A stretch of DNA of 15,584 nt, from contig DMQR01000118.1 of assembly GCA_003455605.1 (NCBI GenBank), positions 1-15,584 on the forward strand, in the 5' to 3' direction. The position numbers were made by a program, and so were the translations under genes. Source of the stretch: Cryomorphaceae bacterium. Its GTDB lineage: Bacteria > Bacteroidota > Bacteroidia > Flavobacteriales > Schleiferiaceae. Shown one piece after another: positions 1 through 8,142 of the stretch. The notes beneath the pieces were generated by a model. That model was not told where the DNA came from. It did no database searches and saw nothing but the letters and a program-made list of their open reading frames with translations. The first letter of the stretch is position 1, and each line of letters begins with the position of its first letter.

Positions 1-255
1 AAAAATGTAGATATCGACGATGATGCATTCAAGCACATCGAAGCAATGATTAACTCCATGACCTTGGACGAGCGTCAAAATCCAGATATCATCAATGGCT
101 CTCGACGCAAACGCATTGCTAATGGCTCTGGCCGTACTGTTCAAGACGTAAATGCGCTATTGAAGCAATTCACCGACATGCGTAAAATGATGAAAATGAT
201 GCAAAGCGGTGGGGGCAAACGAGGAATGATGAATATGATGCGCGGCATGCGCTAA
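1..255 (+). CDS. ffh: Signal recognition particle protein Ffh, C-terminal end (partial)
   Basis: This is the 3' end of the SRP GTPase gene; the reading frame is open from base 1, so the start and the NG GTPase domain lie outside the window. The 84 visible residues are the end of the methionine-rich M domain, which binds 4.5S/SRP RNA and the signal peptides of nascent membrane and secreted proteins. Diagnostic are the stretch [20 protein letters not shown], then [13 protein letters not shown] and [15 protein letters not shown], which is the canonical SRP RNA-binding helix-turn-helix core. The protein ends in a flexible Gly/Met/Arg-rich tail ([15 protein letters not shown]). It ends 12 bases before folD on the same strand, so the two are probably co-transcribed. 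The family assignment is close to certain; only truncation by the window edge limits it. Confidence 0.96.
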   Translation, partial: KNVDIDDDAFKHIEAMINSMTLDERQNPDIINGSRRKRIANGSGRTVQDVNALLKQFTDMRKMMKMMQSGGGKRGMMNMMRGMR

Positions 256-267
256 TAATGATAGACG

Positions 268-1146
268 ATGGTAGTTTTAGATGGTAAAGAAACCTCTGCA
301 AAGATTCGCGCTGAACTTGCAGAACAAGTAAGAACTCTTAAAGCTGAAGGAGGGAAGGTCCCTCATTTGGCGGCAATCCTCGTAGGGGAAGATGGCCCAT
401 CAAGAACCTATGTAAATGCTAAAGTTCGTGATTGTGAAGAGGTGGGATTCGGCTCAACATTGATTAAACTGCCAGCTGAAACGACACAAGAGGAGCTGCT
501 TAAAGCCATCTATAAGCTCAATAATGACGAGGATATCGACGGTTATATTGTCCAACTACCTCTACCAAAACACATCGACGAAACAGCCGTATTGATGGCC
601 GTTGACCCTAGAAAGGATGTGGATGGTTTTCACCCACAAAATGTTGGGCGAATGACACTTGGATTACCAACATATATACCTGCCACGCCAATGGGCATTG
701 TGGAACTATTGCGTCGATATGATGTGCCTACGGAAGGAAAAGACTGTGTTGTTATCGGACGCTCTCATATCGTAGGTTCGCCAATGTCCATTTTGTTGAG
801 TCAGCACAACTATCCGGGGAACTGTACAGTAACACTATGTCACAGTCGTACCAAGAACTTGGAGGAAATCTGTCGTAAAGCCGATATCATCGTTGCCGCT
901 CTTGGCCGTCCAGGTTTTGTAACAGCGGACATGGTTAAAGAAGGGGCATGTGTTATAGATGTAGGAATTACTAGAGTGGACGATGCTACTAAAAAATCGG
1001 GATTCAGATTGCTCGGAGATGTGGATTATGATGCTGTTGCGCCGAAATGTAGTTTTATCACACCTGTTCCTGGTGGTGTAGGTCCTATGACTCGTGCTGC
1101 ATTGATGATGAATACGATGAAAGTGACAGAATTAGGCCAAGCTTGA
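268..1146 (+). CDS. folD: Bifunctional methylenetetrahydrofolate dehydrogenase / methenyltetrahydrofolate cyclohydrolase FolD
   Basis: Cytosolic one-carbon enzyme that oxidises 5,10-methylene-THF to methenyl-THF with NAD(P) and hydrolyses it to 10-formyl-THF, which feeds purine synthesis and the Fmt reaction. At 292 residues it has the normal family length. The catalytic Tyr and Lys are seen as Y48-x3-K52 in TYVNAK; the folate-site signature [12 protein letters not shown] is at about 92-103; D120 sits in DVDGFHP; the dinucleotide-binding loop GRSHIVGSP is at 165-173; and [10 protein letters not shown] is at 267-276. The ATG at 268 fits the expected N-terminus just ahead of the first helix. 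The stop TGA shares its last base with the ATG of queE (TGATG), pointing to translational coupling. All key residues are present and I see nothing unusual. Confidence 0.97.
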   Translation: MVVLDGKETSAKIRAELAEQVRTLKAEGGKVPHLAAILVGEDGPSRTYVNAKVRDCEEVGFGSTLIKLPAETTQEELLKAIYKLNNDEDIDGYIVQLPLPKHIDETAVLMAVDPRKDVDGFHPQNVGRMTLGLPTYIPATPMGIVELLRRYDVPTEGKDCVVIGRSHIVGSPMSILLSQHNYPGNCTVTLCHSRTKNLEEICRKADIIVAALGRPGFVTADMVKEGACVIDVGITRVDDATKKSGFRLLGDVDYDAVAPKCSFITPVPGGVGPMTRAALMMNTMKVTELGQA

Positions 1147-1793
1147 TGAAAGACATTACCACATCACAGAGCTTTACTCAGGATGCTATTCGTCGAGGCG
1201 AGGTAGTTCCGCTTATGGAGCAGTTTTATACAATTCAAGGAGAGGGGGCACATACTGGAAAAGCCGCTTATTTTGTGCGCATAGGGGGATGTGATGTAGG
1301 TTGTCATTGGTGTGATGTCAAGGAGAGTTGGAATCCAGATACGCATCCTCCAACCCCCATAAACAGCATCATTGAAGAAGCCAAGAAATACTCTGAAACA
1401 GTAGTAGTGACGGGCGGTGAGCCCCTTACTTGGAATATGAAGCCCTTGGTTGATGCATTTCATGCAGAAGGGATAACAGTTCACGTCGAAACGAGTGGAG
1501 CGTATCCTTTGACCGGCGATTGGGATTGGATCACCTTGAGCCCGAAAAAAACAGTTTCGGTGAAAGACGGCTATTACCAGAATGCTCACGAGCTTAAAGT
1601 CATTGTGTACAACCGCCACGACTTGAAGTGGGCCGAAGAACATGCCGTCAAGGTGAATGATAAGTGCACCCTGTATCTTCAGCCAGAATGGAGCAAGCGT
1701 GATGAAATCATGCCTTTGCTGGTGGAATACATTCTTGAACACCCTAAATGGAAGATTAGCCTACAAACGCATAAATACTTACGAATCCCTTAA
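1146..1793 (+). CDS. queE: 7-carboxy-7-deazaguanine synthase QueE (radical SAM)
   Basis: Radical S-adenosylmethionine enzyme that contracts the ring of 6-carboxytetrahydropterin to 7-carboxy-7-deazaguanine, a step toward preQ0 and the queuosine tRNA base. The 4Fe-4S cluster motif is CX3CX2C at C49, C53 and C56 (GGCDVGCHWCDVKESW), preceded by the family hallmark FYTIQGEGAHTGKAA. SAM-site elements TGGEP (89-93) and ETSG (115-118) follow. The 215-residue length is typical of the compact QueE family. I start at the ATG whose A is the last base of the folD stop; a TTG one codon upstream could also initiate but is less likely. No queC, queD or queF is seen nearby, so the rest of the pathway must lie elsewhere. 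Its stop is one base before the next start. Confidence 0.95.
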   Translation: MKDITTSQSFTQDAIRRGEVVPLMEQFYTIQGEGAHTGKAAYFVRIGGCDVGCHWCDVKESWNPDTHPPTPINSIIEEAKKYSETVVVTGGEPLTWNMKPLVDAFHAEGITVHVETSGAYPLTGDWDWITLSPKKTVSVKDGYYQNAHELKVIVYNRHDLKWAEEHAVKVNDKCTLYLQPEWSKRDEIMPLLVEYILEHPKWKISLQTHKYLRIP

Positions 1794-1794
1794 G

Positions 1795-2745
1795 ATGGCT
1801 GGGCTTTGTAACATAGATGAGGCAATACACTTATTGCAATCTGGACAGGTAGTAGGCTTGCCTACTGAAACGGTTTACGGCCTTGGTGCTAATGCCTTAG
1901 ATACCACGGCCGTTGCCAAAGTGTATGAAGCAAAGAATCGCCCGTCCTTCGATCCGTTGATTGTACATGTGGCAGATTTGGATGGCGTACGAAATATTGC
2001 GGAGCTAATACCTGATGCCGAATCCTTGCTACTCGCATTTTCACCAGGACCTATTACGGTGGTGTTAAATAAGAAACCCAATGTGCCAGATTTGGTCACT
2101 AGCGGTCATCCTACAGTAGCCGTGCGAATCCCAGCGCACCCTATGATGCTGCAAGTATTGAAGCAAAGTGGACTATATATCGCGGCACCTAGTGCAAATC
2201 CTTTCGGATTTACTTCGCCCACAACAGCGCAGCACGTTTTAGCGCAACTTGGCGAGCGTATAGGCGGAGTCCTAGATGGGGGACCTTGTAAAGTAGGACT
2301 TGAAAGTACTATTGTTGATTTTACAGGGGAGTCACCGAAGGTATTGAGATTAGGCGGTATGGATGTAGACCAATTAGAATTGGTTCTAGGTAAACTTCCT
2401 GTACAAACTAGTAGCTCAACACCGCATGCTCCAGGTATGCTTAGTGCTCATTACAATCCGGGCGCAAAGATCGTTTTGCACGACTCTACGGATAAGGCTT
2501 TGAATGCTGCAAAAGCATCCAATCACACTGCGGTACTGCTTTTTGGGCCTGTTGATGATGCACGTTATGAACATCAATACACCTTGAGTACTGGAAAAAG
2601 CTATAGTGAGGCGGCACAAAATTTGTTTGCCTTATTACGAGAATTGGGCACTAAATATCCTGAAATTCATGTGGTTAGATTACCGGAAGAAGGACTGGGT
2701 CGTGCCATCAATGATCGTTTGGTACGAGCAGCTGCAACTCGTTGA
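1795..2745 (+). CDS. L-threonylcarbamoyladenylate synthase, Sua5/YwlC type with C-terminal Sua5 domain
   Basis: Makes threonylcarbamoyl-AMP from threonine, bicarbonate and ATP, the precursor of the t6A37 modification of ANN-decoding tRNAs. The YrdC-fold domain covers about 8-195: GLPTETVYGLGA (21-32), the KNR triad region (47-49) with PLIVHV, PGPITVVL, VAVRIPAHP, APSANPFGFTSPT from 131, and GLESTIVDF near 168-176. A linker with PGMLSAHYNP (213-222) leads to the C-terminal Sua5 domain ending LGRAINDRLVRAA, so this is the two-domain Sua5 class (316 residues) and not the short TsaC. The ATG at 1795 lies one base after the queE stop. The same frame is open for 46 codons upstream, but that part overlaps queE and is not Sua5-like. 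The tsaB, tsaD and tsaE partners are not in the window. Confidence 0.95.
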   Translation: MAGLCNIDEAIHLLQSGQVVGLPTETVYGLGANALDTTAVAKVYEAKNRPSFDPLIVHVADLDGVRNIAELIPDAESLLLAFSPGPITVVLNKKPNVPDLVTSGHPTVAVRIPAHPMMLQVLKQSGLYIAAPSANPFGFTSPTTAQHVLAQLGERIGGVLDGGPCKVGLESTIVDFTGESPKVLRLGGMDVDQLELVLGKLPVQTSSSTPHAPGMLSAHYNPGAKIVLHDSTDKALNAAKASNHTAVLLFGPVDDARYEHQYTLSTGKSYSEAAQNLFALLRELGTKYPEIHVVRLPEEGLGRAINDRLVRAAATR

Positions 2746-2772
2746 CATATAAAGAGGTAAGTCAACCTTTTT
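2741..2772 (+). terminator. Weak hairpin plus T-run at the end of the Sua5 gene
   Basis: GTTGAC at 2741-2746 and its exact reverse complement GTCAAC at 2761-2766 form a 6-bp stem with a 14-base loop, followed by CC/TTTTT at 2767-2772. The left arm includes the Sua5 stop codon. It could be a weak intrinsic terminator closing the ffh-folD-queE-Sua5 run, or an operator-like dyad just upstream of the receptor gene. The stem is short and the loop long, so confidence is low. Confidence 0.35.
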
Positions 2773-2797
2773 ATTAAAAACTTTGTTACATTAGAGT

Positions 2798-5596
2798 ATG
2801 AACAAAATCCTACTCACATTTACCCTGTCTATTGGGGGACTTTTGCATGCGCAAATAAGTGGATCTGTCGTCGATCAATTCCAAGATCCCATAGTAGGTG
2901 CTAGCATAACTGTGTTGCAAAACGGAACGCCTTCGAATATAGGTACAGTAACGGATTTTGATGGGAATTGGTCCCTAAAGGTGTACCTAACAGAAAGACA
3001 ACCTTCGGTAACGGTGCGTGTGGTAAGTATGGGTTTTGCGAGTAAAGATGTCGTTATACGTTCGATCCTACCTGTAACCATAAACTTGGAGCCAGATCAA
3101 AATGTACTTACAGAAGTGAGTGTGGTTCAGCAGCGCTTATCTGAGAAACAGCAAAAGAGTGCCCTTACCGTAGAAAGCATGGATGCGCTAGCTATTAAAG
3201 AAAGTCCTAGTGTGAGCTTTTACGACCATTTGGGAACGTTGAAGGGGGTTGATCTCACCAGTGCAAGTATCGGTTTTAAGATTATCAATACCCGAGGGTT
3301 TAACAGTACCTCACCGGTGCGCTCGCTCCAATTGATTGATGGTGTAGATAATCAGAGTCCTGGTCTTAATTTCTCTTTAGGAAACTTCCTTGGAGCTCCT
3401 GATTTAGATATCGTTGGGGTTGATGTTATTGCCGGTGCTTCGACAGCATTTTATGGACCTAGTGCATTTAATGGGGTAATTTCTATGACTACCAAAGATC
3501 CTTTCTTGTTTACAGGACTCAGCAGCAGTGTTAAGGCGGGGGAAAGAAATCTAACGGAGGTTTCGGTTCGTTGGGCAGATAAGGTCAATGATAAGTTCGC
3601 TTACAAGGTCAATCTATTTGCATTAAAAGCAGATGATTGGGAAGCCGGGAATATGGATCCTACAGATATTAGCCTTGATGGAATAGATAATCCCGGCGGA
3701 TATGATGCTGTTAATCGTTATGGTGATGAGGATTGGTGGGATGATGGTGGAGATTCTAAGACTTTCCCAGGAATTGGTAGATTTTATCGTCCCGGTATTG
3801 AAGAAAAGCATTTGGTGGACTATGACACTGAAAATATAAAGCTAACTACAGCGCTGCACTACAAAATCAAGGATGATTTAACGGCTATTTATGCTATGAA
3901 TTTCGGTTCCGGCACAACTGTTTATCAAGGTGATAATAGATATAGTCTTAAAGACATATTGTTTCTTCAGAATAGGGTGGAGCTTCAAAAGAAAGATAAG
4001 TGGTTTTGGCGCGCTTATTCTACCCATGAAGATGCTGGTAATAGCTATGATGCCTACTTTACAGCATTGAGAATGCAAGACAGTGTTGTGTCAAACCAGT
4101 CTTACAATTTATATTATATGGGCCTTTGGAATCTTTTTATTAGGCCTCAGGTACGTGCCTTGCCCGGGGCTCCTGCAAACAGTCTTCCTATGAGTCAATA
4201 CCAGTCAATAATGGATTCACTGATTGCGACTAATCTAGATTTTTTTAATCAACTACATCAAGACAATCGAAACAGTGTATCAATAGCTACTGCATCTGAT
4301 GCGTTAGGTGCAGTTTCCATTGAAGAGCTTGAGCGTTATGCGAATCAATTAATGCCTGGTACAACAGAATTTGATCATTTAAAGAATTACATTACGTCTA
4401 CCTTGTTTACCGACGGCGGTAGCCGATTTTATGATAAGTCTGCTTTGTATCACACTCAGGGTGAACGGACATTTACCTTAGACAATGGTGCAATATTTCG
4501 AATGGGTGGAAATCTGCGTCTTTACACACCAAAGAGCGCAGGTACAATATTCTCAGATACAGCGGGTGCGGTAATAACTAATAGGGAAGTTGGTCTTTAT
4601 GGGGGTTGGGAGGATTCCTTTTTAGATGAACGTCTGAAATTGAGCGCAACAGGAAGGGTTGATAAAAATCAAAATTTTAAAGCGTTGATTTCTCCAGCAG
4701 TTTCTGCTGTATATAAACATAATGAGAATCAGACCTTTCGTGTAAGTTTTTCAAGTGCTATTCGAAACCCAACATTAGCTGATCAGTATTTATATTATAA
4801 CGTCGGCAGGGCTGTTCTTCTCGGTAACCTGAACGGTTTTGACTCGTTAGTCGCACTAGATAATATAACTGATTACTTAAGTATGCCTGCTAATCAAAGG
4901 CTTGAACATGATTTTGGTTATTTTAACGTTGATGCTATTCGCCCCGAAAAAGTTAAAACAGCTGAGGCTGGCTACCGAGCCACTATAGGAACTCGAGTTT
5001 TTGTAGATGCAAATTATTATTATAGTCTATATGATGATTTTATTGGTTACATCATCGGCGCAGATATCGAAGAGGGGACTACGGCCATCGATAGACTAAA
5101 ATCATTACAGGTATACCGTATTGCCGCTAATGCCACTGAGCAGGTCACCACACAAGGCTTTTCCATAGGTTTGAATACATATATTGGTGATTATCAAACA
5201 CTTTCAGGTAATTATAGCTGGAATAAACTCACTTCTGCAGTCTCAGACCCTATTGTGCCAGCCTTTAATACTCCCGAACATAAATTCAATGTCGGATGGA
5301 ATATTAGAAACTATCCTATCAAAAAGAATAAAGAAAGGTTGCTTGGAGCCGGGGTGAACTATAAATGGGTTGAGGGCTTCTTATTTGAGGGTTCTCCTCA
5401 ATTCACAGGCAGTATTTCTTCTTATGGACTTGTCGACGCGCAATGTTCCTTTACCCAAATACGGAACAAGAATGAAAAGAAGACTACAATAACCTATAAA
5501 ATTGGTGCGAGTAACGCATTAAATAATCAAGTATATCAAGTATTCGGTGGGCCCTTAGTTGGAAGGTTGGCCTATCTGAGTATTCAAATAAACTAA
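2798..5596 (+). CDS. TonB-dependent outer-membrane receptor with N-terminal carboxypeptidase-regulatory-like domain
   Basis: Predicted outer-membrane active transporter of 932 residues that takes up a ligand using TonB/ExbBD energy. Residues 1-18 are a Sec signal peptide (MNKILLTFTLSIGGLLHAQ). Residues 20-98 form the carboxypeptidase-regulatory-like beta-sandwich typical of Bacteroidota receptors (SGSVVDQFQDPIVGASITV, then TDFDGNWSL). A plug domain spans about 110-236, with NTRGF, LQLIDGVDNQ and VIAGASTAFYGPSAFNGVI. The rest is a 22-strand-type barrel rich in aromatic strands, with IRPEKVKTAEAGYRA near 690 and a terminal strand ending in YLSIQIN. No SusD-like partner gene is present, so it is not an ordinary SusCD pair. 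A T9SS-exported hydrolase begins 21 bases downstream, hinting that the ligand may be a product of that enzyme. The ligand itself cannot be deduced. No clear promoter was found in the 52 bases upstream, where only one-mismatch TAnnTTTG matches occur. Confidence 0.9.
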   Translation: MNKILLTFTLSIGGLLHAQISGSVVDQFQDPIVGASITVLQNGTPSNIGTVTDFDGNWSLKVYLTERQPSVTVRVVSMGFASKDVVIRSILPVTINLEPDQNVLTEVSVVQQRLSEKQQKSALTVESMDALAIKESPSVSFYDHLGTLKGVDLTSASIGFKIINTRGFNSTSPVRSLQLIDGVDNQSPGLNFSLGNFLGAPDLDIVGVDVIAGASTAFYGPSAFNGVISMTTKDPFLFTGLSSSVKAGERNLTEVSVRWADKVNDKFAYKVNLFALKADDWEAGNMDPTDISLDGIDNPGGYDAVNRYGDEDWWDDGGDSKTFPGIGRFYRPGIEEKHLVDYDTENIKLTTALHYKIKDDLTAIYAMNFGSGTTVYQGDNRYSLKDILFLQNRVELQKKDKWFWRAYSTHEDAGNSYDAYFTALRMQDSVVSNQSYNLYYMGLWNLFIRPQVRALPGAPANSLPMSQYQSIMDSLIATNLDFFNQLHQDNRNSVSIATASDALGAVSIEELERYANQLMPGTTEFDHLKNYITSTLFTDGGSRFYDKSALYHTQGERTFTLDNGAIFRMGGNLRLYTPKSAGTIFSDTAGAVITNREVGLYGGWEDSFLDERLKLSATGRVDKNQNFKALISPAVSAVYKHNENQTFRVSFSSAIRNPTLADQYLYYNVGRAVLLGNLNGFDSLVALDNITDYLSMPANQRLEHDFGYFNVDAIRPEKVKTAEAGYRATIGTRVFVDANYYYSLYDDFIGYIIGADIEEGTTAIDRLKSLQVYRIAANATEQVTTQGFSIGLNTYIGDYQTLSGNYSWNKLTSAVSDPIVPAFNTPEHKFNVGWNIRNYPIKKNKERLLGAGVNYKWVEGFLFEGSPQFTGSISSYGLVDAQCSFTQIRNKNEKKTTITYKIGASNALNNQVYQVFGGPLVGRLAYLSIQIN

Positions 5597-5617
5597 CCTT
5601 CCTAAAAAAAACAGTGT

Positions 5618-7216
5618 ATGAAAAAGATTACTCTTTTAATGGGAGCCTTATTAATCTCTTCGATGGCGTTTTCGCAACGTTATACTACCGAGATTTTTAC
5701 GGATTCTGAGATTGTTGTACAAGCAGGTGTTTCATACGGGGTGAACTTCAATCCCTATGCGGATACATCATCAAGTGCAACAAACCCCCTTTCGGGAACT
5801 AACCTTCAGCCATTACAGGCTGATTTTTACATGCCTTCTCCTACAGTGGATACGGCAACAGATCGTCCTGTTGTGATTATTTGGCATACTGGTTCATTCA
5901 TCCCTAAGGGATTGAACGGTTCGCCGCTAGGCACACGCCAGGATAGTGCAGTAGTAGAAATGTGTAAACGTTTTGCAAAAATGGGTTATGTCAGCGTTGC
6001 AGCTTCATATCGCCTAGGATGGTTGGCGAACAGTTCAAACCTCGATCTTCGTCGTGGTTCTAACTTGCTGGCAGTTTACTATTCTATTCAAGATGCAAAA
6101 GCATTGGTGCGTTACTTGAACCTTACTCAGCTTGGTGCAGGTAATCCGTATGGAATCAATGCTAGTAATACGATCATGGTTGGTCAAGGTTCAGGTGGAT
6201 ATATCACCTTTGCATATGCGACTATTGATAAGCATTCAGAAGTTGCAGGACCAGCTAAATTCAAGTATCAGGATTCTACTGGTATCTTCGGTCAGCCAGT
6301 ATTGCCAGGAGACCCCTACGTGGATACGAGTATTGTAGGTGATATTGATGGTTACGGTGCTACTGTTACTGTAACAGGACAGAACGCCTTTGGTGTACCT
6401 ACAATGGATTACAGTTCCCCAGGACGTAATTACATTAATCACGCAGGTATGCCGGATGATGTATTGATGGTGATCAATATGGGAGGTGCCATGGGAGATG
6501 GGGCCTGGTTGGAACAAGGTGATGTTCCGATGTTGAGTATTCATAGCAAGTACGATTTCTTTGCGCCATATGATACGGGAATGGTTTATGTACCAATTGG
6601 TACTCAATTTTTCGCAGTTGTGAGCGTGACGGGATCATATGGGGCGATAAAGGCGGCCAATGCATATGGTAATAATGATATATTCCTAAACGAAAATTAT
6701 ACTGATGCTGTTTGGGTGGACCAACAATCTACAAATCCAACGGGTGAAGAATGTTTATATACTGTCGAAATTCCTCCGGCCAATCCCGCGACCCCATGGA
6801 TTGTTCATACTTCTCCTTGGAACTGGTTTGATCCAAATGATCCAAACATTACTGCAGCCAACGCGAATCCAAATGTGGAAGCAACCTCACAGGCATGGAT
6901 TGATACAGTAATGTCATTTATTGTACCTCGTATGGCAACAGTATTGCAAGCGGAAGGAGTCCCTGCAGGTATCGGCGAAGCGCAGCTGTCATTTGATGTT
7001 TATCCTAATCCATCTAATGGACTAATTACCGTGAAATCAAACTCTATGGTTATAGACCGAGTTAAGATTTTGGATGTTTCTGGAAGATTAGTACACGAAG
7101 AGGAAATAAATGCCACTCGAAAAACTCTGCATGCAGAGCATCTAAGTTCCGGTATGTATTTATTGAAGATTAGTTCGAATGGACAAGAAATGACTAAACG
7201 AATTTCAATTAGATAA
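5618..7216 (+). CDS. Secreted alpha/beta-hydrolase-fold protein with type IX secretion sorting domain
   Basis: Predicted extracellular or surface esterase/lipase-like protein of 532 residues; the substrate is unknown. A Sec signal peptide (1-19, ending SSMAFS|Q) is followed by an alpha/beta-hydrolase core. VVIIWHTGSF at 85-94 sits where oxyanion-hole HGG motifs occur, RLGW follows at about 132-135, and the nucleophile-elbow region is VGQGSGG (188-194). PMLSIHSKYDFFAPYD at 304-319 is where the catalytic Asp is expected (D313 is a candidate). H397 in IVHTSPW is a possible catalytic His. The elbow is not the standard GxSxG: S192 lies in QGSGG. Residues about 457-532 form a type A C-terminal sorting domain (DVYPNPSNG, VKILDVSGR, LSSGMYLLKI, KRISIR), which directs export through the type IX system. 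It lies 21 bases after the receptor gene, with an A-rich leader, and is followed by a strong terminator, so the pair is probably one operon. Family confidence is high, activity uncertain. Confidence 0.85.
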   Translation: MKKITLLMGALLISSMAFSQRYTTEIFTDSEIVVQAGVSYGVNFNPYADTSSSATNPLSGTNLQPLQADFYMPSPTVDTATDRPVVIIWHTGSFIPKGLNGSPLGTRQDSAVVEMCKRFAKMGYVSVAASYRLGWLANSSNLDLRRGSNLLAVYYSIQDAKALVRYLNLTQLGAGNPYGINASNTIMVGQGSGGYITFAYATIDKHSEVAGPAKFKYQDSTGIFGQPVLPGDPYVDTSIVGDIDGYGATVTVTGQNAFGVPTMDYSSPGRNYINHAGMPDDVLMVINMGGAMGDGAWLEQGDVPMLSIHSKYDFFAPYDTGMVYVPIGTQFFAVVSVTGSYGAIKAANAYGNNDIFLNENYTDAVWVDQQSTNPTGEECLYTVEIPPANPATPWIVHTSPWNWFDPNDPNITAANANPNVEATSQAWIDTVMSFIVPRMATVLQAEGVPAGIGEAQLSFDVYPNPSNGLITVKSNSMVIDRVKILDVSGRLVHEEEINATRKTLHAEHLSSGMYLLKISSNGQEMTKRISIR

Positions 7217-7236
7217 TACTATCGATTCATATTTTG

Positions 7237-7267
7237 AGCCCCGCACGTTAGTGTGGGGCTTTTTTTT
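7237..7267 (+). terminator. Strong intrinsic terminator after the secreted hydrolase
   Basis: AGCCCCGCAC (7237-7246) pairs with GTGTGGGGCT (7251-7260) to give a 10-bp GC-rich stem containing one G-U pair and a 4-base loop GTTA. Eight T residues follow at 7260-7267. The position, 20 bases after the hydrolase stop, makes it the end of the receptor-hydrolase transcript. Confidence 0.93.
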
Positions 7268-7271
7268 GATC

Positions 7272-7279
7272 TAAGTTTG
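7272..7279 (+). promoter_or_regulatory. Possible Bacteroidota -7 element upstream of the aminotransferase gene
   Basis: TAAGTTTG matches the Bacteroidota -7 consensus TAnnTTTG exactly and lies 17 bases before the ATG at 7297. No TTG occurs 17-23 bases upstream, where the terminator stem is located, so support is partial. If used, the leader would be only about 10-12 bases long. Confidence 0.35.
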
Positions 7280-7296
7280 CCTCAAATCTTCTACTA

Positions 7297-8142
7297 ATGG
7301 TCAATTACAACGGTTCCTTAGTCGCCCTAAATACAATACCTATTTCTCAAGTCAAGCGAGCCCTTAGTTATGGTGATGGGTTGTTTGAAACTATGAGAAT
7401 GCGTGAGGGAAAGGTGCTCTTTATCGAAGACCATTACTTCCGTCTTATGGCTTCTATGAGGATTTTGAGAATGACCATTCCTATGGAGTTCACACCAGAG
7501 TTTTTAATGGCGGAATGTGAAAAATTGGCAAAGCATTTTAGTTATACCAATGCGAGGTTACGATTCCAAGTGGTGAGAAATGGTATGGGAAAATATACAC
7601 CTGTGCAATCCAATGGTGTACACTGGTGGGTCGAAATAGAACCACTTCAAGAGGCGGATTATATTTTACGTGATAATTTGACAGTTGATCTATTCAAAGA
7701 CCATCCCCTGCAAGCCGGGTTATTAACCACCGTTAAGTCTACAAATGCCTTGCCATATGTTCTCAGCGGAATCTTCGCAAAAGAGAATAACCTAGATGCG
7801 GTATTGTTAATCAACGACCAGAAGATGCTGGTGGAGGCAAATTATGGTAATCTATTCTTATTGCAAGGAGAAAAGCTAATCACACCGCCATTGGAAGATG
7901 GTGCATTGCGAGGGGTATTCAGAAAGAATATGTTGGTTTGGGCCAAAGAACTAGGCCTTGAGCTTGAGGAGAAAAGTATTTCACCCTTTGATCTTCAAAA
8001 GGCAGACGAATTATGGATTACGAATACGATTAAGGGTATTCAAGCGATTAAGACCTATCGCAAAAAGACGTTCTCTAGCGCTAAGGCTGCAGAAGTCGTG
8101 GCCTTGGTCAACAGAAAGCTAGAAGTGCTGAGTAAGCTTTAG
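7297..8142 (+). CDS. Aminotransferase class IV (PLP-dependent; PabC/IlvE/D-amino-acid aminotransferase fold)
   Basis: Fold-type IV PLP enzyme of 281 residues. Diagnostic elements are RALSYGDGLFETMR (21-34), the Schiff-base lysine K147 in TTVKSTNALP, EANYGNLFLL with E180 and N185, and GALRGVFRKNML from 202. The family includes 4-amino-4-deoxychorismate lyase (folate synthesis), branched-chain and D-amino-acid aminotransferases. The short length fits the lyase and D-amino-acid groups slightly better than IlvE, but sequence reading alone does not settle the substrate, so I give no symbol. It starts a new transcription unit just after a terminator. Its stop codon overlaps that of the convergent yqgE gene by four bases. 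pdxH, which makes the PLP cofactor, is the next gene but one. Confidence 0.88.
   Translation: MVNYNGSLVALNTIPISQVKRALSYGDGLFETMRMREGKVLFIEDHYFRLMASMRILRMTIPMEFTPEFLMAECEKLAKHFSYTNARLRFQVVRNGMGKYTPVQSNGVHWWVEIEPLQEADYILRDNLTVDLFKDHPLQAGLLTTVKSTNALPYVLSGIFAKENNLDAVLLINDQKMLVEANYGNLFLLQGEKLITPPLEDGALRGVFRKNMLVWAKELGLELEEKSISPFDLQKADELWITNTIKGIQAIKTYRKKTFSSAKAAEVVALVNRKLEVLSKL

Noticed and set aside
1164..1742. A 192-residue open frame on the minus strand opposite queE
   Set aside because: It lies wholly antisense to a gene with complete QueE motifs, and its translation shows no recognisable domain or plausible start context.
1657..1794. In-frame upstream extension of the Sua5 gene by 46 codons
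   Set aside because: It overlaps the 3' part of queE, and the extra residues do not resemble Sua5; the ATG at 1795 gives the normal N-terminus.
6182..6201. Calling the secreted hydrolase a dead enzyme from the missing GxSxG
   Set aside because: A serine is still available in QGSGG and the candidate Asp is present, so loss of activity cannot be concluded; reported as a question instead.
6236..6607. A 123-residue minus-strand frame inside the secreted hydrolase gene
   Set aside because: It is a shadow frame with His/Ile-rich, non-domain composition, without a supporting start or neighbouring gene.
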